Shown: positions 23,538 to 32,233, counted from the first letter of the stretch. The stretch: 64,000 nucleotides of DNA from Phoenicibacter sp963592435 (GCA_963592435.1 CAVAWT010000005.1:1-64000), one strand, 5' to 3'. Translations and numbers: made by a program. The notes: a model not told the origin generated them from the letters alone.

Positions 23538-26138
23538 CTAGCAACCACAACCACTGAATTCGTGCTCAGTACGCTCAATGATGTTATCTTGAACTTCCTT
23601 TGCAAGAGTGACAAAGTGTGCACTATATCCAGCAACACGAACGACCAAGTCTTTGTGAAGCTCTGGATGCTCCTGAGCGTCGATCAAAGTTTGCTTGTCG
23701 ATGACGTTAAACTGAACGTGCATTCCTTTGTGATCAAAGTAGCTTCTAACAACAGCAGCAAAGTTCTTGAGTCCCTCGTCTCCAGAAAGAGCTGAAGGTG
23801 TGAACTTCTGATTGTAAAGTGTGCCATTTGAGAAGTATTCATGGTCAAGTTTAGCAACAGAGTTTGTTGCAGCAGTAGGACCACTAACGTCCTTGCCAGC
23901 ACGAGGTGAAACACCGTCAGCAAGAGGTGTTGTTGCAAGACGTCCATCAGGAAGTGCTGCAACGTCTTTGCCGAACAAAACGTTAGCAGAAACTGGGTAG
24001 CAACCAGCTTGGAATTGACCGCCACGAGGATTGGTGTGCTTCTCAACCTCTGCAGAGTAGATGCGAGCAACACGAGCTGAAACGTAGTCAACTTCGTCGA
24101 TGTCGTTGCCGTACCAATCAGTCTTTTCCATGATCTTTTTGATTCCATAGAAATCAATGTTGCCTGCAGGAGCAGCAGGAACTGCATTGTTAACTGCACT
24201 TGTTACAGTTGAGAGATCAGCTGATCCGTTCTCGCTCAAGATGCGTTTGACGATCTCATAGACCTTTTGCTCATCTGTTTGTGCTGGAGCAGCATTGAAC
24301 GTTGCAGGAGCAGCACCACCAGCCATGCGCTGTTGATCAAAGATCTTTTCAGCTTGAGTTGAAGAATCAACTGGGTAACCAAAGTTGTTTGCAAGAGCGT
24401 CTTTGAGTTGTCCAATTGTGACTTCATGATTCTCAAACACGTGCTTTTGCATTGCATAAGCTGAGTCGCCAGCGTCGACAACACCAAATGCTTGAGGACC
24501 AGTGAAGTTATAGATTGCGCCACCTTCTTCAACAGTTTTGCCTCTGCCGATGCAGTCTTCCACAAGAGCAGAGAGGAATGGAAGTTGGTCGCGCTCCATG
24601 TGAGCAAGGTCAACAGCGTTGTCTGCCTCTGCGAGGTGATAAACGAAGTATTCCATTTGCTTTTCGAATGCTGTGAAGAAGTCCTCGATGTCTGTCCATG
24701 TTGACATATCACCTGTGACAGGTCCGAGTTGCTTGTCGCCAACTTTGCCGTTGTTAAGGGTGATTTCCATGACCTTTGCAACGTTAAAGAACGCAGCGTC
24801 GTGCCAACCTTCTGTCTTGTGTGGGCACTGTGGCTCAACGCAACCGATGATGCAGTAGTTACGAGCATCTTCGAGAGCAACACCACGGTTAACAAGAGCT
24901 GGGATGATGACTTCGTCGTTATACATAGCTGGAACACCAAGACCCAAACGAGCAAGTTCGCAAGCTCTGTAGAGGAACTCATCTGGAGTGTTCTCATGAA
25001 CACGAATTGAGAATGAAGGTTGTGGGAGACGAACATGAGCTGATGCTACCATTGCCATGTAGGAAATGTCGTTTGTCATGTCGTGACCTTTTTCGTCTTG
25101 ACCACCAACGCCCAAGTTTTGGAACACAGCATAACCAGCAAAAGCTTGGTCAGAGATTGCGTCTCTTGTCTTGTTGATGTCGTTGAGTTTGACCCAGATG
25201 CAGTCAATGAGCTCTTGAGCAAACTCTGGAGTGATGTTTTTGTCATCACGATATGGTGGATACATATATGTATCAAAACGTCCTGGAGAAATTGAGTGAC
25301 CTGATGACTCAATTTGAAGCATTAACTGAATGAACCAGAATGCTTGGCAAGCCTCCCAGAAGTTTGTTGCACCATTCTCTGGCACACGCTCGCAGTTTGA
25401 TGCGATTTGCAAGAGTTCTTGTTTGCGTTGTGGATTTCCTTCCACTGCTGCCATCTCGCGAGCCTTTGCTGCATAACGATGAGCAAAGTTGATTGCTGCG
25501 TTGTAGGTGATGATGACTGCATTATAGAACTGTTGCTTTTTGATGTAGCTTGGATCGTTGCGATCCATCTTTTGCATTGCGCAAACAACTTCATCAATAA
25601 TTCCACGGAAACCTTTTTGAATGATCTTTCCGTAGTCGACTGACACATGTCCGACACCGCCATAGTAGTAGTTACCTACTGTGAAAACACCGTTTGCCTG
25701 GCAATCCTTTGTCTCTTCTGACATGTAGGATGTTGCGAGGTCAGAAACGGTTTTTCCTGGCCAATAAAGGAATGCGTCGTGGAGCTTTGAGGCAACGTCT
25801 TTCGGAATTTTGAATGGGTCAGCCATTCTTGTTTCCATTGTGTCAAACTCTGCCTCCACCCAATCGTAAGAATACTCTGGTGCGATTTGGCAAGAGCGAG
25901 GATGCACAGTCAGTGCACCAACGATGAGCTCGTCGTCGCGAATTGCAACTGGAAGTTCATTGAAGAGCTTCTCGCAGACTTTTGCGCGACGCATGACATT
26001 TGGCATGCCCTCTGTCTCTTTGTACGCTTCTGTCACAAGGCATGCTCTTTCGGCTTCTACCTCAGGGAATGCTGTAACAATAACGTTTTGCAACCTCTTC
26101 ACACGATCGGTTGGCTCAGTAAAACCTTTTGCTATCAT
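23538..26138 (-). CDS. B12-independent glycerol/1,2-propanediol dehydratase (glycyl radical enzyme)
   Basis: The product is 866 residues. It removes water from a vicinal diol by radical chemistry, giving propionaldehyde or 3-hydroxypropionaldehyde. Residues match, by number, the Clostridium butyricum glycerol dehydratase as I remember it: His164 (GVGHVSVDYG), His281/Ser282 (GHSISP), thiyl Cys433 and Glu435 (IGCVEPQ), Asp447 (GWHD). After a net 74-residue insertion come Tyr714 and the radical Gly837 (VRVAGYSAH). The insertion (about 590-660) has Ala/Pro-rich linkers around a helix DEQKVYEIVKRILSEN and looks like an internal encapsulation peptide. A short tail with CGC ends the protein. His164, where choline lyase has Asp, and the PocR and facilitator genes favour a diol, most likely 1,2-propanediol. 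It has an AGGAGG ribosome site and a 117-base gap upstream with a palindrome. Confidence 0.9.
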   Translation of the reverse strand: MIAKGFTEPTDRVKRLQNVIVTAFPEVEAERACLVTEAYKETEGMPNVMRRAKVCEKLFNELPVAIRDDELIVGALTVHPRSCQIAPEYSYDWVEAEFDTMETRMADPFKIPKDVASKLHDAFLYWPGKTVSDLATSYMSEETKDCQANGVFTVGNYYYGGVGHVSVDYGKIIQKGFRGIIDEVVCAMQKMDRNDPSYIKKQQFYNAVIITYNAAINFAHRYAAKAREMAAVEGNPQRKQELLQIASNCERVPENGATNFWEACQAFWFIQLMLQIESSGHSISPGRFDTYMYPPYRDDKNITPEFAQELIDCIWVKLNDINKTRDAISDQAFAGYAVFQNLGVGGQDEKGHDMTNDISYMAMVASAHVRLPQPSFSIRVHENTPDEFLYRACELARLGLGVPAMYNDEVIIPALVNRGVALEDARNYCIIGCVEPQCPHKTEGWHDAAFFNVAKVMEITLNNGKVGDKQLGPVTGDMSTWTDIEDFFTAFEKQMEYFVYHLAEADNAVDLAHMERDQLPFLSALVEDCIGRGKTVEEGGAIYNFTGPQAFGVVDAGDSAYAMQKHVFENHEVTIGQLKDALANNFGYPVDSSTQAEKIFDQQRMAGGAAPATFNAAPAQTDEQKVYEIVKRILSENGSADLSTVTSAVNNAVPAAPAGNIDFYGIKKIMEKTDWYGNDIDEVDYVSARVARIYSAEVEKHTNPRGGQFQAGCYPVSANVLFGKDVAALPDGRLATTPLADGVSPRAGKDVSGPTAATNSVAKLDHEYFSNGTLYNQKFTPSALSGDEGLKNFAAVVRSYFDHKGMHVQFNVIDKQTLIDAQEHPELHKDLVVRVAGYSAHFVTLAKEVQDNIIERTEHEFSGCGC

Positions 26139-26210
26139 CTAATAGCCTCCTTTTGCATATCGTGCTAATAATACACGTTTTAAATTTAAGCACATCGGTG
26201 CCAAAATTCC

Positions 26211-26232
26211 TAGGTAGTTTTAAAACTATCTA
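26211..26232. promoter_or_regulatory. 22-base near-perfect palindrome before the dehydratase gene
   Basis: TAGGTAGTTTT and AAAACTATCTA are reverse complements except at one pair. It lies 73 bases before the dehydratase start, in the largest gap inside the operon (117 bases). No T-run follows on the minus strand, so it is more likely a protein-binding site or mRNA structure than a terminator. An internal promoter may be here, but no clear hexamers were found. Confidence 0.45.
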
Positions 26233-26255
26233 ATGTAAAAACCAAAACTCCCCCA

Positions 26256-26837
26256 CTATAACTCACATATTGAGACGTTGAGCAGTTTTAGAAATCCTCT
26301 AATTAGTGTAATGTGTCCGGGCCATGCGGGGGAAGTTACCAAATTCCCTTCCTCTACAGTTTCAGTCGGAGGAACTTCCACATAGGTGCCACCTGCACTT
26401 AACACTTCTGGTGCCACAGCATCATAGGCTGTGAGTCTTCGCCCACGAACAACATCTGCTGCAGTCAAAATTTGAACGCCGTGACAAATTGCAGCCACTG
26501 GCAAGTTCATCTGGAAGAAATAGCGAACAACATCCAATACCCTTGGATCTCTTCGCAGATATTCGGGTGCTCTGCCCCCCGTGAGATATAAGCCATCATA
26601 TTCAGTCAGGTTTAGATAATCAAAAGAAGCATTCAAACAGAACTTGTGTCCTGGTTTTTCTGAATACGTCTGTTCGTCGCCAAAATCATGAACTGCTGTC
26701 TGAATGTGATCTCCCGCCGCTTTTCCAGGGCAAACCACATCGACATCAACTCCCGCGATTTCCAAGGCCTGATAAGGCACCATGACCTCATAGTCCTCGG
26801 CGAAATCTCCAGCGATCATTAATACGGATCTTGTCAC
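26256..26837 (-). CDS. DJ-1/PfpI-family protein
   Basis: The product is 193 residues, starting at a GTG (26837) behind AAGGAGGG. The nucleophile elbow AICHGVQIL carries the reactive Cys followed by His, and the oxyanion-side GGRAPEYLRRD is typical of DJ-1/PfpI. Members include deglycases/glyoxalases that act on reactive carbonyls, amidases and proteases. In an aldehyde-producing compartment locus a carbonyl-damage role is plausible (inference). Its first 50 bases overlap the end of eutP in another frame. It precedes the dehydratase gene. Confidence 0.88.
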   Translation of the reverse strand: MTRSVLMIAGDFAEDYEVMVPYQALEIAGVDVDVVCPGKAAGDHIQTAVHDFGDEQTYSEKPGHKFCLNASFDYLNLTEYDGLYLTGGRAPEYLRRDPRVLDVVRYFFQMNLPVAAICHGVQILTAADVVRGRRLTAYDAVAPEVLSAGGTYVEVPPTETVEEGNLVTSPAWPGHITLIRGFLKLLNVSICEL

Positions 26838-27375
26838 TATCCCTCCTTTCAGGTCGATTAATCAATTTAACACCATCTTCGACAACAATGTTGTTTGGAT
26901 CGATGTTAGTCTTTTCTCCACCCTCTTTTTCCCATGGCATAACGTCACCTTCTTCTCGAAGATATAACATGACGTCTGCCACTCCTTCGCCGATCACTGA
27001 ATCGACGAAAAAAATTGTCTTGCACCCCGCAAGGCGGAGCCACAATTCAGCCATGTCCGGTCTCGCTATTGGATCGTTAATTTTAGTAACAATTCCAATG
27101 ACCTCACGCGTTGCCATCGCGACTGAATGCGGAGAATAAAGCGAGTATTCCTCCGTGGAGCTCATCATCAAACCAACGATGCTGGCTTCAAAGGCATAAG
27201 TAAAAATACCATTTGCCATTCTCCTGTTTTCGCAATACTCGCCAGGAGTGTCAATTATGTCGGCGAAGTGGTTAACATATTGTGTTTTGTGGTAAGTAAT
27301 CTCTTTACCCTTTAATGCTTGCATTAAAGTGGTCTTACCAGTTCCCGTTCTGCCAACAAAAATGATTTTACGCAT
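26788..27375 (-). CDS. eutP: EutP/PduV-type small GTPase-like protein with C-terminal extension
   Basis: The product is 195 residues. The P-loop GRTGTGKTTL (residues 8-17) and the switch-like DTPGEYCENRRM are diagnostic for EutP/PduV. VTKIND stands at the base-recognition position (NKxD in most GTPases). EutP/PduV are usually about 145-160 residues; here the Ras-like fold ends near residue 145 and a charged tail of about 50 residues follows, its last 16 codons overlapping the DJ-1 gene. PduV is linked to movement or positioning of BMCs, and some EutP proteins have been described as acetate kinases; no such activity can be claimed from sequence. There is no good ribosome site. It lies ten bases after the pduU stop. 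Confidence 0.87.
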   Translation of the reverse strand: MRKIIFVGRTGTGKTTLMQALKGKEITYHKTQYVNHFADIIDTPGEYCENRRMANGIFTYAFEASIVGLMMSSTEEYSLYSPHSVAMATREVIGIVTKINDPIARPDMAELWLRLAGCKTIFFVDSVIGEGVADVMLYLREEGDVMPWEKEGGEKTNIDPNNIVVEDGVKLINRPERRDSDKIRINDRWRFRRGL

Positions 27376-27385
27376 TTTAAAAAGC

Positions 27386-27736
27386 TTATTCCTTAGTTAT
27401 TTCGCAAACTGAAAAATCCATTTCACGTTCAACGTAAAGAAGAACAGCTTTCCAAGCAGCCTCAACGTCATCGATTCTCCCAGTAACAATCAATGTACCA
27501 CTGAAACGGTCGATGAAGCCAACGTCGATGTTTGCACGCTTCATGGCAATATCTGCTGCAATGATCGCAGTTTCTCTCGGAGAGAGCGTCATGATGCCGA
27601 TCGCAGCTTTGTTGTAATCAACTGTTGGATCAAGACCAAGTTTTTGATAGATTAAAGGCTTAGGAGAGGCCACGATGTGAGCCATTGTGATTTGTTTTCC
27701 AGGAACTGATTCCTGTATAACTCTATCTAACTTCAT
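27386..27736 (-). CDS. pduU: circularly permuted BMC-H shell protein (PduU/EutS type)
   Basis: The product is 116 residues, full length for PduU/EutS. VIQESVPGKQITMAHIVASP forms the N-terminal strand of the hexamer's small beta-barrel, and AAIGIMTLSPRETAIIAADIA plus GFIDRFSGTLIVTGRIDDVE are the permuted BMC core. It is a minor facet protein. In Salmonella, PduU binds PduV, and here the two genes are adjacent (ten-base gap). Confidence 0.95.
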   Translation of the reverse strand: MKLDRVIQESVPGKQITMAHIVASPKPLIYQKLGLDPTVDYNKAAIGIMTLSPRETAIIAADIAMKRANIDVGFIDRFSGTLIVTGRIDDVEAAWKAVLLYVEREMDFSVCEITKE

Positions 27737-27791
27737 TTAGATATCTTCACTTTCTTATGCGCAAAAACACTTACACTTCAAACACAATTAA

Positions 27792-28514
27792 TTAAAACAA
27801 GGTGACTGCCCAGCAAGCAAGAGCACCACCAAGTGTGCTGCCAACGAGGTTGACAATGAGCTGATATTGCCAGTCGACCTTTTCGCCATTCTTCTGAGGA
27901 ATTGGCAAAATTGCAAACCAGATGCTACTGAAAACTGAACGCATTGCATTCATTGAGAAGCCTGTGAGGTTCAATGTCAAAGACAGGAAGAACACAGCAG
28001 CAAAGCCAATCACGCCGAGCACGAGTGCCAGAGGTGCACCAATGCCACTAGCCGCCTTAAGGCATCCCAAAACGAGAACTAGGAACAAGAATGTTGCACA
28101 AACCTCTTGTAGAAAGTTCAAAGGGATGTTCTTTTGCACAGGACCAGCTGAGAAAATTCCAGCTTTCTTAACATCATCGCTTGCTTTAAAGCTGTCGTAG
28201 AAATTGATGACTGTGAGAGCCACAGCAAGACCAGCAGCCAAAAACTCGCCGAGCAAAGCATAGAGTGCTTGTTCAACAGTGATGGCACCGACCAGCAATT
28301 GTCCGACGACAACACCTGGGTTTAAGAGACCCATGCCTCCCATCGTCACAGAAATGGCAAGACCAAAGCCAACTGCCAAAGACCATGCAAATGAAAGGTC
28401 GACCCACTTAAGCCCTGGAAGTTGTGTGTTTTTCAACGTGACATTTGACATGTAAGTGTAGCCACCAAGAAGGAACACCAAACTTCCAACTAATTCGGTA
28501 ATCATTAACTCCAT
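27792..28514 (-). CDS. aquaporin/glycerol-facilitator (MIP) family protein, diverged motifs
   Basis: The product is 240 residues with six hydrophobic helices. I chose the ATG at 28514 because AGAGGGGGTGA precedes it; the frame opens eight codons earlier without a site. The two half-helix motifs of the MIP fold read NPG (in GLLNPGVVVG, usual NPA) and NAM followed by Arg (in GFSMNAMRS, usual NPAR). The selectivity-filter Arg is therefore kept, but both NPA triplets are altered. It probably lets 1,2-propanediol or glycerol diffuse in, as PduF does. It is the first gene of the BMC operon, divergent from nifJ. No choline-type (EmrE-like) transporter is in the locus. Confidence 0.8.
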   Translation of the reverse strand: MELMITELVGSLVFLLGGYTYMSNVTLKNTQLPGLKWVDLSFAWSLAVGFGLAISVTMGGMGLLNPGVVVGQLLVGAITVEQALYALLGEFLAAGLAVALTVINFYDSFKASDDVKKAGIFSAGPVQKNIPLNFLQEVCATFLFLVLVLGCLKAASGIGAPLALVLGVIGFAAVFFLSLTLNLTGFSMNAMRSVFSSIWFAILPIPQKNGEKVDWQYQLIVNLVGSTLGGALACWAVTLF

Positions 28515-28698
28515 ATTCAATTCACCCCCTCTCTTCAAAAGAGTCTTCTATAAAAGATTAACACCAATCAAATTAAATGTTCAAGAGAATTTTCAAACCT
28601 AATATAGCAAAATTTTATCCAATTCAAATCTGGGTCACATTTCATAACGTTTTTTAGCTTCGCTTTGCTATACTTCTTAGAGAAGGGGGCTTTAAAAT

Positions 28699-31600
28699 TT
28701 GAGTCGAAGTTTTGAAATAATCGACGGTAATAGAGCAGTTGCCAAGATAGCTTATTCGCTTTCTGATGTGGCATTTGTCTACCCAATCACGCCTGCAACT
28801 CCAATGGCTGAATCAGCTGAAAAATTTTCATCATCTGATAAAAAAAATGTGTTTGGCCAAACAGTAGCAGTTCAAGAAATGCAATCCGAAGCTGGTGTTG
28901 CAGCGGCAATGCATGGAGCTTTGACAACAGGTGGGCTTGCGTCAACTTTCACGTCTTCTCAAGGACTCCTTCTAATGATCCCAAACATTTACAAAATGGC
29001 TGCTGAACATTTGCCTGGAGTCATTTATGTTGCAGCACGATCAATCGCAACTCATGCTTTGTCGATCTTTGGAGATCACTCTGATATATATGCTGTGAGG
29101 CAAACAGGAGCTTGCATATTTCACGTCTCAAACGTCCAAGAAATAGCAGATCTCTCCCCTGTCGCACACATGTCAGCACTAACTGGAAAGTTGCCTGTTA
29201 TTTTCTCCTTTGATGGCTTTAGAACATCGCATGAAACACAAAAGGTAACCGTTTGGTCGCAAGGTGACTTAAAAAGACTTATTCCTTATGACAAAATCGA
29301 AGCGTTTAGAAATGGCTCGCTTAATCCCAATCATGGAAAAATTATGGGTAGCGCACAAAACCCTGACATATTCTTTCAGGTGCGTGAAGCAAGCAATTTG
29401 AATTATCTCGCAATGCCTGAAGTTGTGACGTTGCAGCTCAAAAAAATTAATTCAATCCTCGGAACAAATTATGCGCCTTATGAATATTATGGCGCTAACG
29501 ACGCTGAGCATGTCATCGTTGCCATGGGATCAGTCATCGACACAATTAAAGAAACTGTTGACTATCTTAATTCTCAGGACAAAAAAGTTGGTGTTTTAAA
29601 TGTCAGACTTTTCAGACCATTTAGTGCCACCAAGTTTTTGGAAGCTCTGCCAAAGAGCGTAAAAAAGATAAGCGTCCTTGACAGATCAAAGGAGCCAGGA
29701 AGTGTCGGCGAGCCACTCTATTTGGACGTTGCTTGTGCTCTCAGCCCAAATTCAAACATAACAATCGCGCATGGAAGATATGGTCTTGCATCAAAAGACA
29801 CGACGCCAGAGCAAATTGAAGCTGTTTTTAACAACGAAGAAAAACAAGAATTCACAATCGGAATCAACGATGACGTGACAAAATTGTCACTTGAAGCTTG
29901 TGAGCCTCTCGACTTGGATGTTAAAAAACATGAGTGTTGCAAAATTTATGGTCATGCAGCTGATGGCACTATTAGCAGTGTTCGCGCTGCCGCACAGATC
30001 ATTGGGGAGCACACAAACAATTATTGTCAAGTCTATTCTGAGCACGACGCAAAAGTTTCAGGGAGCTTGACAACAAGTCATCTCCGCTTTGGAGCAACAC
30101 CGATAAATGAGCCTTACCTCATCAATAAGGCACAGTTTGTTTCTTGTGCCCATTTCGAGGACCTTGAAAAATATGGACTATATAAAGATTTGACAAATGG
30201 TGGTAGCCTTCTTCTAAGTTGTGCATATTCACCTCAAGAATTGTCAGCTCATTTAAGTCAGGAAGCAAAACAACACTTGACTGATAAACAAATTAGCGTT
30301 TTCGTCATCGACGCAGAGGGCATAGCAAAACAAATTGGACTAAAGAAACACGTCAACACAGTTTTGATCACTGCGGCTTTTTGCATAATGGAATTGATGC
30401 CACACGATGAATGTGCTTCTCTTCTTAAAAAATTCGTTGAACGTGAATTTAGACGCTTTGGTGAAAAAGTTGTGCAAATGAACTTCGATGCAATCGATTG
30501 CGCTAGAGAAAACTTGCATGAAGCTAAAATTTCTGGCATAGCAAGCAATAGCGATGGTGTCGGCGCAAAAACAACAAGAAAGTTGTCTGGCGATGCTTTT
30601 ATCGACGAAATTCAAACTCCTGTTCTTGCCAACAAAGGCAATGACATTCCTGTGTCGGCCTTCATTCCATATGCAGACGGTAGCACACCTTCTGGTGCTT
30701 CAGCAAAAGAAAAGCTGTGTGCCACGCACACAGTTGCTGTTTGGGATCCAAACAAGTGCATTCAATGCAACCATTGCTCGTTTGTTTGCCCACATTCAGC
30801 AATTAGACCTTATGCGTTAACAAAAGATGAAATCACTCGTGCTCCAGCTGGTTTAAAGCACGGAAAGCTCAACGGGTGCGAAAGCCTAGACTTTGCCATC
30901 GGCGTTTCTGTCATGGATTGCACCGGTTGCAAAACTTGCTTAACACGTTGCCCAGAAGCAGGAAAAGCTTTGCGGATCTCACCTGTTAAAAATTTGACGG
31001 AACAGCAATCGGTTTTTGACTACCTTGAAGCGTTGCCTAAAAAGACGCAAGTCGAAAACAAGTTCAGATCAACTTCTGTCAAGGGAAGTCAGTTTAAAAA
31101 ACCTCTGCTCGAATTTCCTTCGGCATGCTCAGGGTGTGGGCAAACAGCCTATGCAAAATTGCTGACTCAACTCTTTGGCGAAGAAATGTTCATCGCCAAC
31201 GCTACAGGCTGTTCTTCCATCTGGGGAAATTCCACTCCATGTTCTGCATATTCCACTTCAGACAACGGAAAAGGACCTGCTTGGTCAAACTCACTTTTTG
31301 AAGACGCTGCAGAGTTTGGATATGGAATGATTCTCTCGCATAACCACATTAGAGAAGGCTTGAAGGCAAAACTCAATGAGATCAATTCATCTTTGGCAAA
31401 AGACCACCCGCTAAAAGACGCTATAACAATGTGGAAAGAGACTTTTGACTCAACTGCTGAAAACAGAGTTGCAAGCACCAATCTGATTTCGTTGCTTGAA
31501 AAATATAACTCTGATGATTTTGTCTCAATTTTGAAACAGAAAGACTATCTATCCAAAAAAACGCAGTGGATCTTTGGAGGAGATGGCTGGGCATACGACA

Positions 31601-32160
31601 TCGGTTTTGGTGGCCTCGATCATGTTTTGGCTTCGGGACAAGACATAAACATAATCGTCTTTGACACTGAGTGCTATTCTAACACTGGTGGTCAAGCTTC
31701 CAAAGCAACGCCTCTTGGAGCGATCGCAAAACTTGCTTCCAAGGGTAAAAACACTCACAAGAAAAATCTGCCTGCCTTAGCGATGCAATATGACAACGTT
31801 TATGTCGCAAGTGTTTCAATGGGTGCGGACATGAACCAATGCTTAAAAGCGTTCGTCGAAGGCGAAAAACACAGAGGGCCGTCGCTAATTTTAGCTTACG
31901 CACCTTGCAAACACCACGGACTTCACTCGTCCTCAGTCACGCAAATTGAAGAAGAAAAGGCAGTTGAATGTGGCTATCGCAAATTGTTTAGGTTCAATCC
32001 ACAAAAGAACCCTTCTATGAATGAAGATTCAACTCCCGACTATAGCAAAATTGACAACTTTTTGTCTCGTGAAGGTCGTTTTAGAGATGAAAACTATTCC
32101 TCACCAGACAACGCAAAAGAACTTCACAGAGAGTTAAAGCAAGACATCATAGACTCTTAA
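28699..32160 (+). CDS. nifJ: pyruvate:ferredoxin (flavodoxin) oxidoreductase
   Basis: The product is 1153 residues, near family length. It converts pyruvate and CoA to acetyl-CoA and CO2 and reduces ferredoxin. It starts at a TTG (28699) with GAAGGGGG about ten bases before. Domains in order: N-terminal thiamine-binding alpha part (YPITPATPMAE), transketolase-C part, gamma part, two ferredoxin clusters (CIQCNHCSFVC about 687; CTGCKTCLTRC about 741), a third Cys set (SGCGQT about 809), and the thiamine-binding beta domain (FGGDGWAYDIGFGG about 960, YSNTGGQ). A TATACT at 28669-28674 is a possible -10. It is divergent from the BMC operon across 184 bases and ends at a terminator shared with the ribosomal operon. 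Confidence 0.97.
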   Translation: MSRSFEIIDGNRAVAKIAYSLSDVAFVYPITPATPMAESAEKFSSSDKKNVFGQTVAVQEMQSEAGVAAAMHGALTTGGLASTFTSSQGLLLMIPNIYKMAAEHLPGVIYVAARSIATHALSIFGDHSDIYAVRQTGACIFHVSNVQEIADLSPVAHMSALTGKLPVIFSFDGFRTSHETQKVTVWSQGDLKRLIPYDKIEAFRNGSLNPNHGKIMGSAQNPDIFFQVREASNLNYLAMPEVVTLQLKKINSILGTNYAPYEYYGANDAEHVIVAMGSVIDTIKETVDYLNSQDKKVGVLNVRLFRPFSATKFLEALPKSVKKISVLDRSKEPGSVGEPLYLDVACALSPNSNITIAHGRYGLASKDTTPEQIEAVFNNEEKQEFTIGINDDVTKLSLEACEPLDLDVKKHECCKIYGHAADGTISSVRAAAQIIGEHTNNYCQVYSEHDAKVSGSLTTSHLRFGATPINEPYLINKAQFVSCAHFEDLEKYGLYKDLTNGGSLLLSCAYSPQELSAHLSQEAKQHLTDKQISVFVIDAEGIAKQIGLKKHVNTVLITAAFCIMELMPHDECASLLKKFVEREFRRFGEKVVQMNFDAIDCARENLHEAKISGIASNSDGVGAKTTRKLSGDAFIDEIQTPVLANKGNDIPVSAFIPYADGSTPSGASAKEKLCATHTVAVWDPNKCIQCNHCSFVCPHSAIRPYALTKDEITRAPAGLKHGKLNGCESLDFAIGVSVMDCTGCKTCLTRCPEAGKALRISPVKNLTEQQSVFDYLEALPKKTQVENKFRSTSVKGSQFKKPLLEFPSACSGCGQTAYAKLLTQLFGEEMFIANATGCSSIWGNSTPCSAYSTSDNGKGPAWSNSLFEDAAEFGYGMILSHNHIREGLKAKLNEINSSLAKDHPLKDAITMWKETFDSTAENRVASTNLISLLEKYNSDDFVSILKQKDYLSKKTQWIFGGDGWAYDIGFGGLDHVLASGQDINIIVFDTECYSNTGGQASKATPLGAIAKLASKGKNTHKKNLPALAMQYDNVYVASVSMGADMNQCLKAFVEGEKHRGPSLILAYAPCKHHGLHSSSVTQIEEEKAVECGYRKLFRFNPQKNPSMNEDSTPDYSKIDNFLSREGRFRDENYSSPDNAKELHRELKQDIIDS

Positions 32161-32233
32161 AGAAAAGTTGATGCTACAGAGCATTCTCGCTGAGAAATCT
32201 ATAAATTTTAACAATTCAAAAAGAAATAAAAAA

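Noticed and set aside
23538..26138. Dehydratase as choline trimethylamine-lyase (CutC)
   Set aside because: The GCVEP motif is shared, but His164, His281/Ser282 and Asp447 match glycerol dehydratase by number, choline lyase has Asp at the His164 position, and the locus has a PocR sensor and MIP facilitator instead of a choline transporter.
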